In this document: positions 25,764 through 36,544 of the stretch, in pieces | Layout: each line of letters opens with the position of its first letter | How positions within the stretch are numbered: position 1 is the stretch's first letter | Assembly (NCBI RefSeq): GCF_010499455.1 | Contig: NZ_JAAGOH010000012.1 | Span: forward strand, 62,001 to 126,000 | Source of the DNA: Ideonella livida | Lineage (GTDB): Bacteria; Pseudomonadota; Gammaproteobacteria; Burkholderiales; Burkholderiaceae_C | Direction of reading: 5' to 3' | DNA: 64,000 nt | Notes under the pieces: model-generated | Seen by the model: only the letters and a program-made list of their open reading frames with translations | Database searches by the model: none | Told to the model about the DNA's origin: nothing | Made by a program: the position numbers and the translations under genes

Positions 25764-25807
25764 GGGGGTTCTCCTGTGTTCTCGGGATGCGGCCGCGGCC
25801 GGGCGCC

Positions 25808-26944
25808 TCAGGTGCGGGCGGGCTGGCCGCCCGGGGCGCCAGGTCCGGCAGGCTGGCTGCGCTGGGCGGGGATCTTGCCGGCCTGGATGTCGTCGTACCA
25901 GAGCTCGTGGTGCTCCTTGGCCCAGGCCTCGTCCACGTAGCCGGTCTTCATGGCGCCGTAGGCCCCCTTGACGCCGACGGTGCCCATGTAGATGTGGCCG
26001 GCCAGCAGGGCCATCATGAGGATGGCAGCCACGGCGTGCACCATGTGGGCGATCTGCATCTCACCGCGCAGCTCGCCCCAGCCGGGGATGAGCTTGTCCA
26101 GCACCAGGCCGGAGGCCACCACGATGAGCCCCGGCACGGTGACGCCCCACCAGAACATGCCCTTCTCGCCGGCATTGAAGCGGTGCGAGGGCACTTCCTT
26201 GTCACCCAACATGCCGCCGGCCTTGGACAGCCAGATGAAGTCGGCCTTGTTGGCGATGTTGTCCTTGATGAAGGTGAGGATGACGATGAGCAGCGAGACG
26301 GCGAACAGCGGCCCGACCAGGTTGTGCGCGGTCTTGAGCAGGTAGGTGAGCCAGCCGAACAGGGTCTGGCCCAGCACCGGGGCGAGCACATACTTGCCGA
26401 AGGCCATGGTCAGACCGGAGACGGCCAGCACGGTGAAGGCGCCGGCGTTGGCCCAGTGCGCCGCCCGCTCAAAGGGGGTGAAGCGCTCGATCTTGCGGCC
26501 GGTGTCGGGCAGGTGGCCGCCCAGGCTGCCCTTGGTCTTGTAGAAGATGGCCAGGGCCAGGGCGACGATGAACAGCAGCGCCCCGCCGTAGGGCAGGATC
26601 CACTGGTTGCGCACCTGCCGCCAGGCCTCGCCCGCGGTGGTGCGGGCGGAGCCGGGGTACTGGGCCATGGACTGGATGAGCACGCCCTTCTCGGCACCGG
26701 GCAGCGAGCTGTAGCCGGCCTGCTGGCCGGACTCGCGCACGCTGCGCCAGTAGGGGGCGTTGTTGCCGGGCTGGCTCTTCTGGCGCTCGGCCTGGCTCTC
26801 GTCCGGCCGGGGTTCGGTCTGGGCCTGGGCAGCCGAGGCCGCGGTGGCGGCGGCAGGCGCAGGCGCGGCGGCACCACTCTGGGCCTGGGCGGACGGGCCC
26901 AGGGCCAGCAGGGCCAGCACCAGGGTGGGGATCAAGCCTCGCAT
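25808..26944 (-). CDS. Formate dehydrogenase gamma subunit (cytochrome b556 type)
   Basis: 378 residues. A signal peptide (MRGLIPTLVLALLALGPSAQA) and an Ala/Gln-rich periplasmic stretch of about 100 residues precede a transmembrane helix and the FdnI/FdoI-like four-helix cytochrome b. Haem-ligand histidines are visible in FERAAHWANAG, LLKTAHNLVGP, AHMVHAVAAIL and LAGHIYMG. It anchors the catalytic subunits to the membrane and passes electrons from formate to quinone. The N-terminal extension is typical of the betaproteobacterial form rather than E. coli FdnI. AAGGAGCCGCC lies before the ATG. Confidence 0.92.
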   Translation of the reverse strand: MRGLIPTLVLALLALGPSAQAQSGAAAPAPAAATAASAAQAQTEPRPDESQAERQKSQPGNNAPYWRSVRESGQQAGYSSLPGAEKGVLIQSMAQYPGSARTTAGEAWRQVRNQWILPYGGALLFIVALALAIFYKTKGSLGGHLPDTGRKIERFTPFERAAHWANAGAFTVLAVSGLTMAFGKYVLAPVLGQTLFGWLTYLLKTAHNLVGPLFAVSLLIVILTFIKDNIANKADFIWLSKAGGMLGDKEVPSHRFNAGEKGMFWWGVTVPGLIVVASGLVLDKLIPGWGELRGEMQIAHMVHAVAAILMMALLAGHIYMGTVGVKGAYGAMKTGYVDEAWAKEHHELWYDDIQAGKIPAQRSQPAGPGAPGGQPART

Positions 26945-26985
26945 GGCGGCTCCTTGTTCCGGGTTGCGGCGCGGGGCGGTGAGGC

Positions 26986-27258
26986 TCACTGCGCGGCCTG
27001 GCCCACCGGGGCGGCGGGGGCGCGGGTGTACTCGTTCTGGCCCTGCCCGCGGGTGCGGATCTGGGTCTGCCAGCTGGTGGCGTCTCCAGCCTGCCAGCCC
27101 GGGGCGGTGTAGGCGCTGCCGGTGCCGGTGTGGGCGGGGGTGTCGCTGCGCTTGGCCGCCGGGGCGGGGGCCTTCTCGCTGCAGGCGGTGGTGACCAGGG
27201 CCAGGGTGGCGGCGGCCAGGGCGGAGCCCAGGCGCAGGGCGGAGGTGCAGCGCTTCAC
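26986..27258 (-). CDS. Small predicted lipoprotein of the formate dehydrogenase operon
   Basis: 90 residues. The signal peptide ends in a lipobox-like TTAC (Cys at about residue 26), so lipidation is likely. The mature part is short, polar and Gly/Thr-rich, without a recognised domain. GTG start at 27258, with AGGAGGCCA well spaced, overlapping the beta-subunit stop (GTGA), which indicates tight translational coupling. The role is unknown; possibly a small periplasmic component of the complex. Confidence 0.75.
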   Translation of the reverse strand: MKRCTSALRLGSALAAATLALVTTACSEKAPAPAAKRSDTPAHTGTGSAYTAPGWQAGDATSWQTQIRTRGQGQNEYTRAPAAPVGQAAQ

Positions 27259-27887
27259 GACTGGCCTCCTTGCTTGGCGGGCGCGGCGGTGGCGCCGCCG
27301 GCGGGCTTGCCGTAGGCGGTGCCCCAACCCCAGATTTCGCTGCCCTTGTTGCGGGTGATGACGCGGGTGCGGAAGATGTCGGCCACCACGTCGCCGTCGC
27401 CACCCAGCAGGGCCTTGGTGGAGCACTGCTCGGCGCACAGCGGCAGCTTGCCTTCGGCCAGGCGGTTGCGGCCGTACTTCTCGTACTCGGCAGCGCTGCC
27501 GTTGTCCTCGGGGCCGCCGGCGCAGAAGGTGCACTTGTCCATCTTGCCGCGCAGGCCGAACGTGCCGTTGCTGGGGAATTGCGGCGCGCCGAAGGGGCAG
27601 GCGTAGCTGCAGTAGCCGCAGCCGATGCACACGTCCTTGTCGTGCAGCACCACGCCTTCGTCGGTGCGGTAGAAGCAGTCGACCGGGCACACGGCCATGC
27701 AGGGTGCGTCAGAGCAGTGCATGCAGGCCACCGAGATGCTCTTCTCGCCGGGTTGGCCGTCGCCCAAGGTGACGACGCGGCGGCGGTTCACGCCCCAGGG
27801 CACGTCATGCTCGGCCTTGCAGGCGGTGACGCAGCTGTTGCACTCGATGCAGCGCTCCGAGTCGCAGATGAACTTCATTCTTGCCAT
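27255..27887 (-). CDS. Formate dehydrogenase beta (iron-sulfur) subunit
   Basis: 210 residues carrying four ferredoxin-type cysteine clusters: CIECNSCVTACK, CMHCSDAPCMAVCP, CIGCGYCSYACP and the split CTFC...CAEQC set. This is the four-[4Fe-4S] layout of FdnH/FdoH-type subunits that wire the molybdenum site to the membrane cytochrome. It lacks the C-terminal transmembrane helix of E. coli FdnH. The ATG at 27887 follows GGAGATCCACC. It is flanked by alpha-subunit and lipoprotein genes. Confidence 0.93.
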   Translation of the reverse strand: MARMKFICDSERCIECNSCVTACKAEHDVPWGVNRRRVVTLGDGQPGEKSISVACMHCSDAPCMAVCPVDCFYRTDEGVVLHDKDVCIGCGYCSYACPFGAPQFPSNGTFGLRGKMDKCTFCAGGPEDNGSAAEYEKYGRNRLAEGKLPLCAEQCSTKALLGGDGDVVADIFRTRVITRNKGSEIWGWGTAYGKPAGGATAAPAKQGGQS

Positions 27888-27912
27888 GGTGGATCTCCGT
27901 CTCGGTCAGCGT

Positions 27913-30900
27913 TCAGGCCACGTCACGCACGATCTGGCAGACCGTGGTCTTGGTCTCCTGCATCATGGTCACGCTGTCATAGCCGTAGGTGGTGGCGGTG
28001 TTGATGGCCTCGCCGCGCACCACGGGCATAGCGCCCTGCGGGTAGTGCGCCGCCATGTCCAGCCCCCCCCAGCGGCCGGAGAAGTGGAAGGGCATCCACA
28101 CGGTTTCGGCGTCCACGCGCTCGGTCACCAGGGCCTTCATGCGCAGGCCCTTGAAGCCTTCCACCGCGGCCATGGGCGGGGTTTTGACCCATACCCAGTC
28201 GCCGTTGCGGATGCCGCGGTCATTGGCGGCGCGGGGGTTGATCTCGACAAACATGTCCTGCTGCAGCTCGGCCAGCCAGGGGTTGGAGCGGGTTTCCTCG
28301 CCACCGCCCTCGTACTCCACCAAGCGGCCGCTGGACATGATGAGCGGGAAGTCCTTGCCGATGTCCTTGGCCTTGTCCTGCACCGTCTTGTAGAGGGTGG
28401 GCAGACGCCAGAAGGCCTTCTTGTCGTCGTGCGTCGGGTACTTGGCCACCAGGTCGGCACGGGTGGAGTACAGCGGCTCGCGGTGCTTGGGCACCGGGTC
28501 GGGGAAGTTCCACACCACGGCGCGCGCCTTGGCGTTGCCGAAGGGGTGGCAGCCGTGCTTCATGGCCACGCGCTGGATGCCGCCCGAGAGGTCGGTCTTC
28601 CAGTTCTTGCCCTCAGCGGCCTTTTGCTCGGCCTCGCTCAGCTCGCCCCACCAGCCCAGCTTCTTGAGCAGGATGTGGTCGAACTCGGGGTAGCCGGTGG
28701 TCAGGTCCGCGCCCTTGCTGTGCGAGCCGTCGTTGGCCAGCAGGGAGACGCCGTCGCGCTCCACGCCGAAGTTGGCGCGGAAGTTACCGCCGCCGTCCAT
28801 CACATGGCGGCTGGTGTCGTACAGGTTGGGCGAGCCGGGGTGCTTGATCTCGGGGGTGCCGTAGCAGGGCCAGGGCAGGCCGAAGTAGTCGCCGTCGAGC
28901 TTGTAGCCGGTCTCGGCGTCCACGCCGCCCTTGGCGCGCAGCGTCTTGACGTCAAACACATGCATGTTGCGCATGTGGGCCTTCAGGCGCTCGGGGCTCT
29001 GTCCGGTGTAGCCAATGGTCCACAGGCCCTGGTTGATCTCTCGCAGGATGGACTCGGTCTCGGGCTCCAGCATGCCGCCCTTGCCCTTGACCATCTTGTA
29101 GTTCTTGACCAGTTCCTTGCCAAAGCCGAGCTTCTCGGCCAGCTGGTACATGATCATGTGGTCGGTGCGGCTCTCCCAGAGCGGCTCGATGACCTGCTCG
29201 CGCCACTGGATGGAGCGGTTGGAGGCGGTGCAGGAGCCCGAGGTCTCGAACTGGGTGCAGGCCGGCAGCAGGTAGACCGCGCGGTTCTTGTTCAGGTCGG
29301 CCGGGTTGCCGGGCATGGCGGCCATGGCGGCGGTGGCGCTGGGGAAGGGGTCGATGACCACCAGCAGGTCCAGCTTGTCCATGGCCCGCTTCATCTCCAG
29401 GCCGCGGGTCTGGGAGTTGGGCGCATGGCCCCAGAAGAACAGGCCGCGCAGGTTGCTGTCCTGGTCGATCAGCTCGTTCTTCTCCAGCACGCCGTCGATC
29501 CAGCGCGAGACGGTCATGCCCGGCTTGGTCATCATGGCCGGCGAGGCGTAGCGGCCCTTGATCCAGTCGTAGTCGGCGCCCCAGACCTTGGCAAAGTGCT
29601 TCCACGAGCCTTCGGCCAGGCCGTAGTAGCCCGGCAGGCTGTCGGGGTTGGGGCCCACGTCGGTGGCGCCCTGCACGTTGTCATGGCCGCGGAAGATGTT
29701 GGTGCCGCCGCCGCTCTTGCCGATGTTGCCCAGCGCCAGCTGCACCAGGCAGGACATGCGCACGATGGCGTTGCCGATGGTGTGCTGGGTCTGGCCCATG
29801 CACCAGACGATGGTGCCCGGCCGGTGGTCGGCCATCAGCTTGGCGATCTTGTAGGTGGTCTCGCCGTCCACGCCGCAGGCCTCTTCCACCTTCTCAGGCG
29901 TCCAGACGGTGAGGGCCTCCTCGCGGATCTTGTCCATGCCCCAGACCCGGTCGTCGAGGTACTTCTTGTCCTCCCAGCCGTTCTTGAAAATCTGGTGCAG
30001 CAGGCCGTAGAGGAAGGGGATGTCCGAGCCCGAGCGGATGCGCACGTACTCGTCGGCCTTGGCCGCCGTGCGGGTGAAGCGCGGATCCACGACGATGACC
30101 TTGCAGCCGTTCTCCTTGGCATGCAGCAGGTGCAGCATCGACACCGGATGCGCCTCGGCGGCGTTGGAGCCGATGTAGAGCGCCGCCTTGGCGTTCTGCA
30201 TGTCGTTGTAGGAGTTGGTCATGGCGCCATACCCCCACGTGTTGGCCACGCCGGCCACGGTGGTGGAGTGGCAGATGCGCGCCTGGTGGTCGGTGTTGTT
30301 GGTGCCCCAGTACGACACCCACTTGCGCATCAGGTAGGCCTGCTCGTTGTTGTGCTTGGACGAGCCCACAAAGAACATCGAATCCGGGCCGCTCTCCTGG
30401 CGCAGCGCCATCATCTTCTTGCTGATCTCCTCGTAGGCCTGGTCCCAGCTGATGCGCTGGTACTTGCCGTCCACGAGTTTCATCGGGTAGCGCAGGCGGT
30501 ACTCGCCGTGGCCGTGCTCACGCAGAGCGGCGCCCTTGGCGCAGTGCGCGCCCAGGTTGATGGGCGAGTCGAACACCGGCTCTTGCCGAACCCACACGCC
30601 GTTCTCCACCACCGCATCCAGCGCGCAGCCCACGGAGCAGTGGCCGCAGACCGTGCGCCGCACCACCGGCTTGGCGCCACCGGTGCCGGTGGCCACGGTG
30701 GTGCTGGCGGCCTCGGCCTTCTGCACCAGGGTCAGCTGCGAGGCGGCGATGCCGGCACCCACGCCCAGGCCCGAGCGGCGCAGGAAGGCACGGCGGTCCA
30801 GCGTGGGCATGGCCCGGCCGACGCTGCGCGCCAGGCTGGTCACCAGCGGGGAATGCTGGGCGCTGGCGGCGGTGCGGGCCAGGGCCTGCGCGTCGGCCGC

Positions 30901-30930
30901 GGCGGCGGGGGGTCGGCGGGTCAGCAGCAT
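27913..30930 (-). CDS. Formate dehydrogenase alpha (Mo-bisMGD) subunit, Cys-type
   Basis: 1005 residues. A Tat signal (DRRAFLRRSGLG at about 45-56) follows an unusual ~40-residue leader; an internal ATG at 30810 would remove the leader, but AGGAGTTCAC before the ATG at 30930 supports the long form. A [4Fe-4S] site is formed by Cys95, Cys98, Cys102 and Cys130. The molybdenum ligand is Cys220 in ARICHSTTVAG, where E. coli FdnG has selenocysteine, with the proton-acceptor His221 next to it. It oxidises formate to CO2 in the periplasm. Partners are the beta, gamma and small accessory genes downstream; FdhD, TorD and MobA in this region serve its cofactor and folding. Confidence 0.95.
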   Translation of the reverse strand: MLLTRRPPAAAADAQALARTAASAQHSPLVTSLARSVGRAMPTLDRRAFLRRSGLGVGAGIAASQLTLVQKAEAASTTVATGTGGAKPVVRRTVCGHCSVGCALDAVVENGVWVRQEPVFDSPINLGAHCAKGAALREHGHGEYRLRYPMKLVDGKYQRISWDQAYEEISKKMMALRQESGPDSMFFVGSSKHNNEQAYLMRKWVSYWGTNNTDHQARICHSTTVAGVANTWGYGAMTNSYNDMQNAKAALYIGSNAAEAHPVSMLHLLHAKENGCKVIVVDPRFTRTAAKADEYVRIRSGSDIPFLYGLLHQIFKNGWEDKKYLDDRVWGMDKIREEALTVWTPEKVEEACGVDGETTYKIAKLMADHRPGTIVWCMGQTQHTIGNAIVRMSCLVQLALGNIGKSGGGTNIFRGHDNVQGATDVGPNPDSLPGYYGLAEGSWKHFAKVWGADYDWIKGRYASPAMMTKPGMTVSRWIDGVLEKNELIDQDSNLRGLFFWGHAPNSQTRGLEMKRAMDKLDLLVVIDPFPSATAAMAAMPGNPADLNKNRAVYLLPACTQFETSGSCTASNRSIQWREQVIEPLWESRTDHMIMYQLAEKLGFGKELVKNYKMVKGKGGMLEPETESILREINQGLWTIGYTGQSPERLKAHMRNMHVFDVKTLRAKGGVDAETGYKLDGDYFGLPWPCYGTPEIKHPGSPNLYDTSRHVMDGGGNFRANFGVERDGVSLLANDGSHSKGADLTTGYPEFDHILLKKLGWWGELSEAEQKAAEGKNWKTDLSGGIQRVAMKHGCHPFGNAKARAVVWNFPDPVPKHREPLYSTRADLVAKYPTHDDKKAFWRLPTLYKTVQDKAKDIGKDFPLIMSSGRLVEYEGGGEETRSNPWLAELQQDMFVEINPRAANDRGIRNGDWVWVKTPPMAAVEGFKGLRMKALVTERVDAETVWMPFHFSGRWGGLDMAAHYPQGAMPVVRGEAINTATTYGYDSVTMMQETKTTVCQIVRDVA

Positions 30931-31061
30931 GTGAACTCCTGCGAACGGAACAGCCGCCAGGGCGCGGCAGGCGCGGGCGGCGGGGGATCGGATTCAGGCG
31001 GACCGGCAAGGTCCGCCGCGGGGCGGGCAGCGTGGGCCGCGGCGTGGGGGCCGCGCGGCGC

Positions 31062-31289
31062 TCAGACCCGGGCGGTCTGGTAGTAGCGCTGCACGTGTTC
31101 GGACAGGCGGTAGCCGCCGCCGGCCTCGGGTGGCTCGGCCGGGGCGGCCGCCGCCACCGGGGCGGCGGACTGCACGCCCGGCAGCACGGCGGCCGCCGCG
31201 GCCAGGGCACCCACCGTGCCGGCGCCGGCAAACAGGCGCCGGCGGGCCAGGGGGGTCGAAGCGGTCTTGGGGTCTTGGGGCTGGCTCAT
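31062..31289 (-). CDS. Formate dehydrogenase region TAT-target small protein
   Basis: 75 residues with a twin-arginine signal (LARRRLFAGAGTVGALAAAAA) and a short mature tail ending LSEHVQRYYQTARV. This matches the small 'formate dehydrogenase region TAT target' family found at the head of such operons. Its biochemical role is not established; it may accompany the alpha subunit through Tat. GGAGACCTCCC precedes the ATG. It is the first gene of the minus-strand formate dehydrogenase operon, 273 bp from the divergent regulator gene. Confidence 0.85.
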   Translation of the reverse strand: MSQPQDPKTASTPLARRRLFAGAGTVGALAAAAAVLPGVQSAAPVAAAAPAEPPEAGGGYRLSEHVQRYYQTARV

Positions 31290-31435
31290 GGGAGGTCTCC
31301 AGGGCTGGCAGCGGGCGGGGCCTCCGCCGAGCGTCGGGTCGTGACGCATGTCAACATATGAAGCGCGCTGCAAAGCTGGGGGGCATTACCGCCCAGGGCA
31401 AACCCTTTGGCAATACGCGCCAACCCCGGAAAAGC

Positions 31436-31472
31436 GCGACAAGTTGTCGCAACCCGCAGGACAAGTTGACGC
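31436..31472. promoter_or_regulatory. Tandem activator sites between formate dehydrogenase and its two-component genes
   Basis: 31436-31450 is GCGACAAGTTGTCGC, a perfect 7-1-7 inverted repeat. A degenerate copy, GGACAAGTTGACGC, follows at 31459-31472 with its centre 22 bp away, about two helical turns. The same dyad core occurs at 35201-35219 ahead of the DUF3305 gene. No well-spaced -24/-12 element is seen near either site. Confidence 0.6.
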
Positions 31473-31562
31473 AGCCCTGCCAAGCTGACGCCAGCGCCTG
31501 CCAGACCCGCCGCCGCACCGGCTCCCGCCGTGCGGGCGGCCCCTCCGCTCCCGCCTCACGCC

Positions 31563-32970
<1,408 letters not shown>

Positions 32971-32984
<14 letters not shown>

Positions 32985-35178
32985 GCAGGCCCCAGGGCAG
33001 CGCCGCCGCAGCGGGCGACTGGCCAGGCTGCCCATCCGCAGCAAGCTGCTGATGCTGGTGCTGGTGCCGCTGGGCGTGGTGCTGCCGCTGCTGGGCCTGC
33101 TGCTGCTGGGCTGGAGCAGCGTGGCGCTGGACCGCCTGCTGGTGGCCAAGGTGCGCGCCGACCTGGCGGTGGCCCACGGCTACTTTGAGCGCCTGCAGGC
33201 CCGGGTGGGGGCCAGCACCCGGGCGGTGGCCGAGTCCCACGCGCTGCACCTGGCGCTGGATCAGGCGCTGGACCCGGGCCGGCCGCCGCCGCCGGGGCGG
33301 GCCGCCAACGCCCTGCCCCCGCTGCCCGAGCTGCTGGCCCACTGGCGTGAGCGCGAGGGCCTGGACTTTGCCCAGCTGCTGGGCCCGGACGGCCGCCCCC
33401 TGGCCCATGACGCCGGCCTGGACCTGCCGGCCCTGCCCCTGCCGGCGGGGCAGGACGGCCCGGCCGCCGCCCAGCTCGTGGTGCTCTCGCCCCAGGCGCA
33501 GGCCGCCCTGCCGCCGGCGTTGCGCGCACGGGTGGCGGTGGCCCTGCGGCCCACCGACGGCGCCCAGCCCAGCGCGCGCACCCAGGAAGACCGCGCCCTG
33601 CTGCTGTTGGCGCGGGTGCCCGTGCGCCCGCAGCCCGGGGGCGCCGTGCGCGGCCACCTGCTGGCCGGCGTGCTGCTCAACCGCAACCTGGACTTCATCG
33701 ACCAGCTCAACGACATCGTCTACCCCGCCGGCTCCCTGCCCTGGGGCAGCCATGGCACCGCCACCCTGTTCCTGGACGACGTGCGGGTGAGCACCAACGT
33801 ACGCCTGTTCGGCCAGACCGAGGCCTCCGCCGCCCCGGAAGACGCGCCGGGCGCGCGGGCCGCCGGCAGCAGCGCCCGGCCGCCCACGGGCGAGCGCGCC
33901 ATCGGCACCCGCGTCTCGGCCACCGTGCGCCAGGCCGTGCTGGACCGCGGCGACACCTGGCTGGACCGGGCCTTTGTGGTCAACGCCTGGTACGTCTCAG
34001 GCTACCTGCCGCTGGCCGACGCCCAGGGGCAGCGCGTGGGCATGCTCTACGTGGGCTTTCTGGAGCGGCCCTTCACCTGGCTCAAGTACGGCGTGCTGGC
34101 CGGCATCGGCCTGGTGTTCTTCCTGGTCATGACCGGCGCGGCCTGGGTGTGCCTGCGCTGGGCCCGGCGCATCGCCCATCCGCTGGAGCGCATGAACGCC
34201 GTCATGCAGCAGGTGGAGGACGGACAGGGCGGTGCGCGGGTGGGACCGGTGGGCGATGCCGACGAGATCGGCCACCTGGCCGCCCACTTGGACCACCTGC
34301 TGGACGTGGTGGCCGACAAGACCGCCGCCCTGGAACGCTGGAACGCCGCGCTGGACGCCAAGGTAGCCGAACGCACCCGCGAGCTGCAGGAGCGCACCCA
34401 CACCCTGCAGGAGCGCACCGACGAGCTGCAGGCCACCCAGCGCCAGCTGCTGCGCCAGGAGAAGCTGGCCGCCGTGGGCCAGCTCACCGCCAGCATCGCC
34501 CACGAGGTCAACAACCCCATCGCCGTCATCCAGGGCAACCTGGACCTGGCGCGTGAGCTGCTGGGCGCGCAGGCCCGCCCGGTGCAGGCCGAGCTGGACC
34601 TGATCGATCGCCAGATTGAGCGCATGCGCCTGATCGTCACCCGGCTGCTGCAGTTCGCCCGCCCCGGCGACTACGCGGGTTATGTGGAAGCGGTGGACCT
34701 GGCCCAGGCGCTGGACGACGCCCTGGTGCTGGCCGGTCACCACCTGAGCCAGCACGGCATCGCCGTGCAGCGCCGCGACGGTGCCACCCGGCCCGCCCCG
34801 CTCAACCGCCAGGAGCTGCAGCAGGTGCTGGTCAACCTGCTGGTCAACGCCGCGCAGGCCATGCCCACCGGCGGCGCCCTGAGCCTGGAGACCGCGGACT
34901 GGGGCGCCCACGGCGTGGTGCTGCGGGTGGCCGACACCGGCCCTGGCCTGCCCGCCGACCTGCTGGACCGCCCCTTCCAGCCCTTTTCCACCCGCAAGCC
35001 CGAGGGCACCGGCCTGGGCCTGTGGATCAGCCACAGCCTGCTGGAGCGCTACGGTGGCGAGCTGCGCGCGGCCAACCGCCCCGGGGGCGGCGCCGAGCTC
35101 AGCGTCTGGCTGCCCGGCGAGGGCACCACGCCCGCCAGCGTGACGGATCCGACACCGGCGGATCCCGACAAACCCTGA
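32971..35178 (+). CDS. Sensor histidine kinase with periplasmic cache-type domain
   Basis: 735 residues. A first transmembrane helix near residues 27-47, a periplasmic sensor region of about 320 residues with a cache-like end (YPLADAQGQRVGMLYVGF-like pattern around 345-365), a second helix near 372-393, HAMP, a coiled coil (about 445-495), the phospho-acceptor His511 in IAHEVNNPIAVIQGN, and a C-terminal ATPase with NLLVNAAQAMP, DTGPGLP and GTGLGLW. It partners the response regulator whose gene it overlaps by 14 bp. The signal is presumably linked to formate or the periplasmic C1 load (inference). Confidence 0.9.
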
Positions 35179-35200
35179 GCCCCGGCCCGCCAGCCACCCC

Positions 35201-35219
35201 TTGCGACAGCTTGTCGCAA
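35201..35219. promoter_or_regulatory. Activator palindrome ahead of the accessory operon
   Basis: TTGCGACA-GCT-TGTCGCAA, an 8-3-8 inverted repeat whose core matches the site at 31436-31450 (GCGACA-N3-TGTCGC). It lies 68 bp before the DUF3305 start. A smaller hairpin (GCACGGG/CCCGTGC, 35240-35260) follows. No -24/-12 promoter is evident. Confidence 0.6.
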
Positions 35220-35286
35220 CCCGGCCCGTAGACTGATCCGCACGGGTGCAACGCCCGTGCCCCCCTGACCGCACGCCCCTTCCGCC

Positions 35287-35811
35287 ATGGACGCCCCCAC
35301 CGCCGCCGACCCCCCCCACCACGCCGCCGCTCCCCGCCCCAGCCTGCGGGTCGCCGTCGTCATGGAACGCCTGCGCGCCCCCAGCGCCTGGGAAGACTGG
35401 CGCCACCGACTGGCCGAAGTGCTGGTGGACGAGGGCCAGTACGGCAGCGCCCCGCGGGTGCTGCGTGACGATGGCCAGACCCGTCAGACCCTGTTCCCCG
35501 GCCTGGAAATGAGCCTGTGGCGCGACGAGGGCGAGGGCTACTACCTCAACCTCAGCAGCGGGGCGCCGGTGTGGTTTGTCATGTGGCGGGTGGACGACGA
35601 AGACCCCTCCCGCGCCTGGCCCGAGCTGGTCACCCTGTCCTACAACGAGGCCGGCCGCCTGCTGGATGCCCAGGAGCGCGTGGACAACCACCCCCTGCCC
35701 GCCCCGCTGCAGGCCTGGCTGCAGGCCTTCACCGACGAGCACTACCGGCCCGAGCCGCGCAAGCGCCGCCGCCCCGTCTCCTTCCAGGAACCCGGCCAGC
35801 GGGGCGGCTGA
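35287..35811 (+). CDS. DUF3305-domain protein
   Basis: 174 residues, soluble and acidic, with the family core RVAVVMERLRAPSAWEDW, WFVMWRVDDEDPSRAWPE and SYNEAGRLLDAQERVDN. DUF3305 genes are regularly found with DUF3306, a multi-cluster ferredoxin and a TorD chaperone beside formate dehydrogenases of beta- and alphaproteobacteria, as here. The biochemical role is not known; maturation or cytoplasmic assembly of the dehydrogenase is inferred from context. The start at 35287 has no strong Shine-Dalgarno sequence. Confidence 0.88.
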   Translation: MDAPTAADPPHHAAAPRPSLRVAVVMERLRAPSAWEDWRHRLAEVLVDEGQYGSAPRVLRDDGQTRQTLFPGLEMSLWRDEGEGYYLNLSSGAPVWFVMWRVDDEDPSRAWPELVTLSYNEAGRLLDAQERVDNHPLPAPLQAWLQAFTDEHYRPEPRKRRRPVSFQEPGQRGG

Positions 35812-35851
35812 TCGCCCGCCGCCGTCCCGCTCCGCTCTGCCCGGCCCCGAC

Positions 35852-36544
35852 ATGCCCTCCACGCCCGACCCGCGCCGCCCCGCCGACGACGACACCGGCG
35901 GCGGCTTCTTCTCGCGCTGGTCCCAGCGCAAGCAGCAGGCCCGCCACGGCCAGCCCCTGGCCGAACCTGCCCCGGCCCCGGCCCCCGCCCCGGCCCCCAC
36001 CGCCGCCGCTGCCGTGCCGGTGGCCGCCGCCACCCCGCCGGCGGCCCCCACCGTGGCCGCCCCCCCGGCCCCCCCGGCCCCCACCGCCGCCGACCTGCAG
36101 GCCCTGGACGCCGGCGACCCCGCCGCCGACTTCAGCCGCTTCATGCAGCCCGGCGTGGATGGCGCGCTCAAGAACGCCGCGCTGCGCAAGCTCTTCACCG
36201 ACCCCCACTTCAATGTGATGGACGGCCTGGACGTCTACATCGAGGACTTCGGCCAGCCCGACCCCCTGCCGCCCGGCATGCTGGCGCAACTGGCCGGTGG
36301 GGACTTCCTGGGCCTGCGCCAGCCTGAACCCGCCCCCGGGCAGCCCACGCCCGGGCACGGCGCCGAGCCCCCCCGGACCGCCGCGGACACGGCCGCCGAC
36401 CCGTCGCCCACGCCGCAGGACGTCACCCAGAACGTCACCCCGGACGACCTGCCGCCGCCCGACGCCCTGGCGCCCCGGACCGAGCCGGCCACCGCCGACC
36501 CCGCCGCCCCCCCCGATTTCCCCTCTCCCCGCCCGTCCCCATGA
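35852..36544 (+). CDS. DUF3306-domain protein
   Basis: 230 residues. Conserved FFSRWSQRKQQAR at the N-terminus and a central DUF3306 core (DFSRFMQPGVDG to NVMDGLDVYIEDFG), flanked by long Ala/Pro-rich low-complexity stretches. Function unknown; it is a constant neighbour of DUF3305 in formate dehydrogenase loci. The stop overlaps the ATG of the next gene (ATGA), so it is translated together with the iron-sulfur protein. Confidence 0.87.
   Translation: MPSTPDPRRPADDDTGGGFFSRWSQRKQQARHGQPLAEPAPAPAPAPAPTAAAAVPVAAATPPAAPTVAAPPAPPAPTAADLQALDAGDPAADFSRFMQPGVDGALKNAALRKLFTDPHFNVMDGLDVYIEDFGQPDPLPPGMLAQLAGGDFLGLRQPEPAPGQPTPGHGAEPPRTAADTAADPSPTPQDVTQNVTPDDLPPPDALAPRTEPATADPAAPPDFPSPRPSP

Noticed and set aside
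27913-30930. Selenocysteine-containing formate dehydrogenase
   Set aside because: The active-site codon encodes Cys (ARICHS), and there is no in-frame TGA.
27697-31083. A 1128-codon open frame on the plus strand
   Set aside because: It is the antisense shadow of the formate dehydrogenase alpha subunit; the translation is Val/His/Gly-rich and without motifs.
31409-31423. Possible sigma-54 promoter (minus strand TTGGCGCGTATTGCC)
   Set aside because: The GG-to-GC spacing is 8 nt instead of the required 10, and the regulator lacks GAFTGA.
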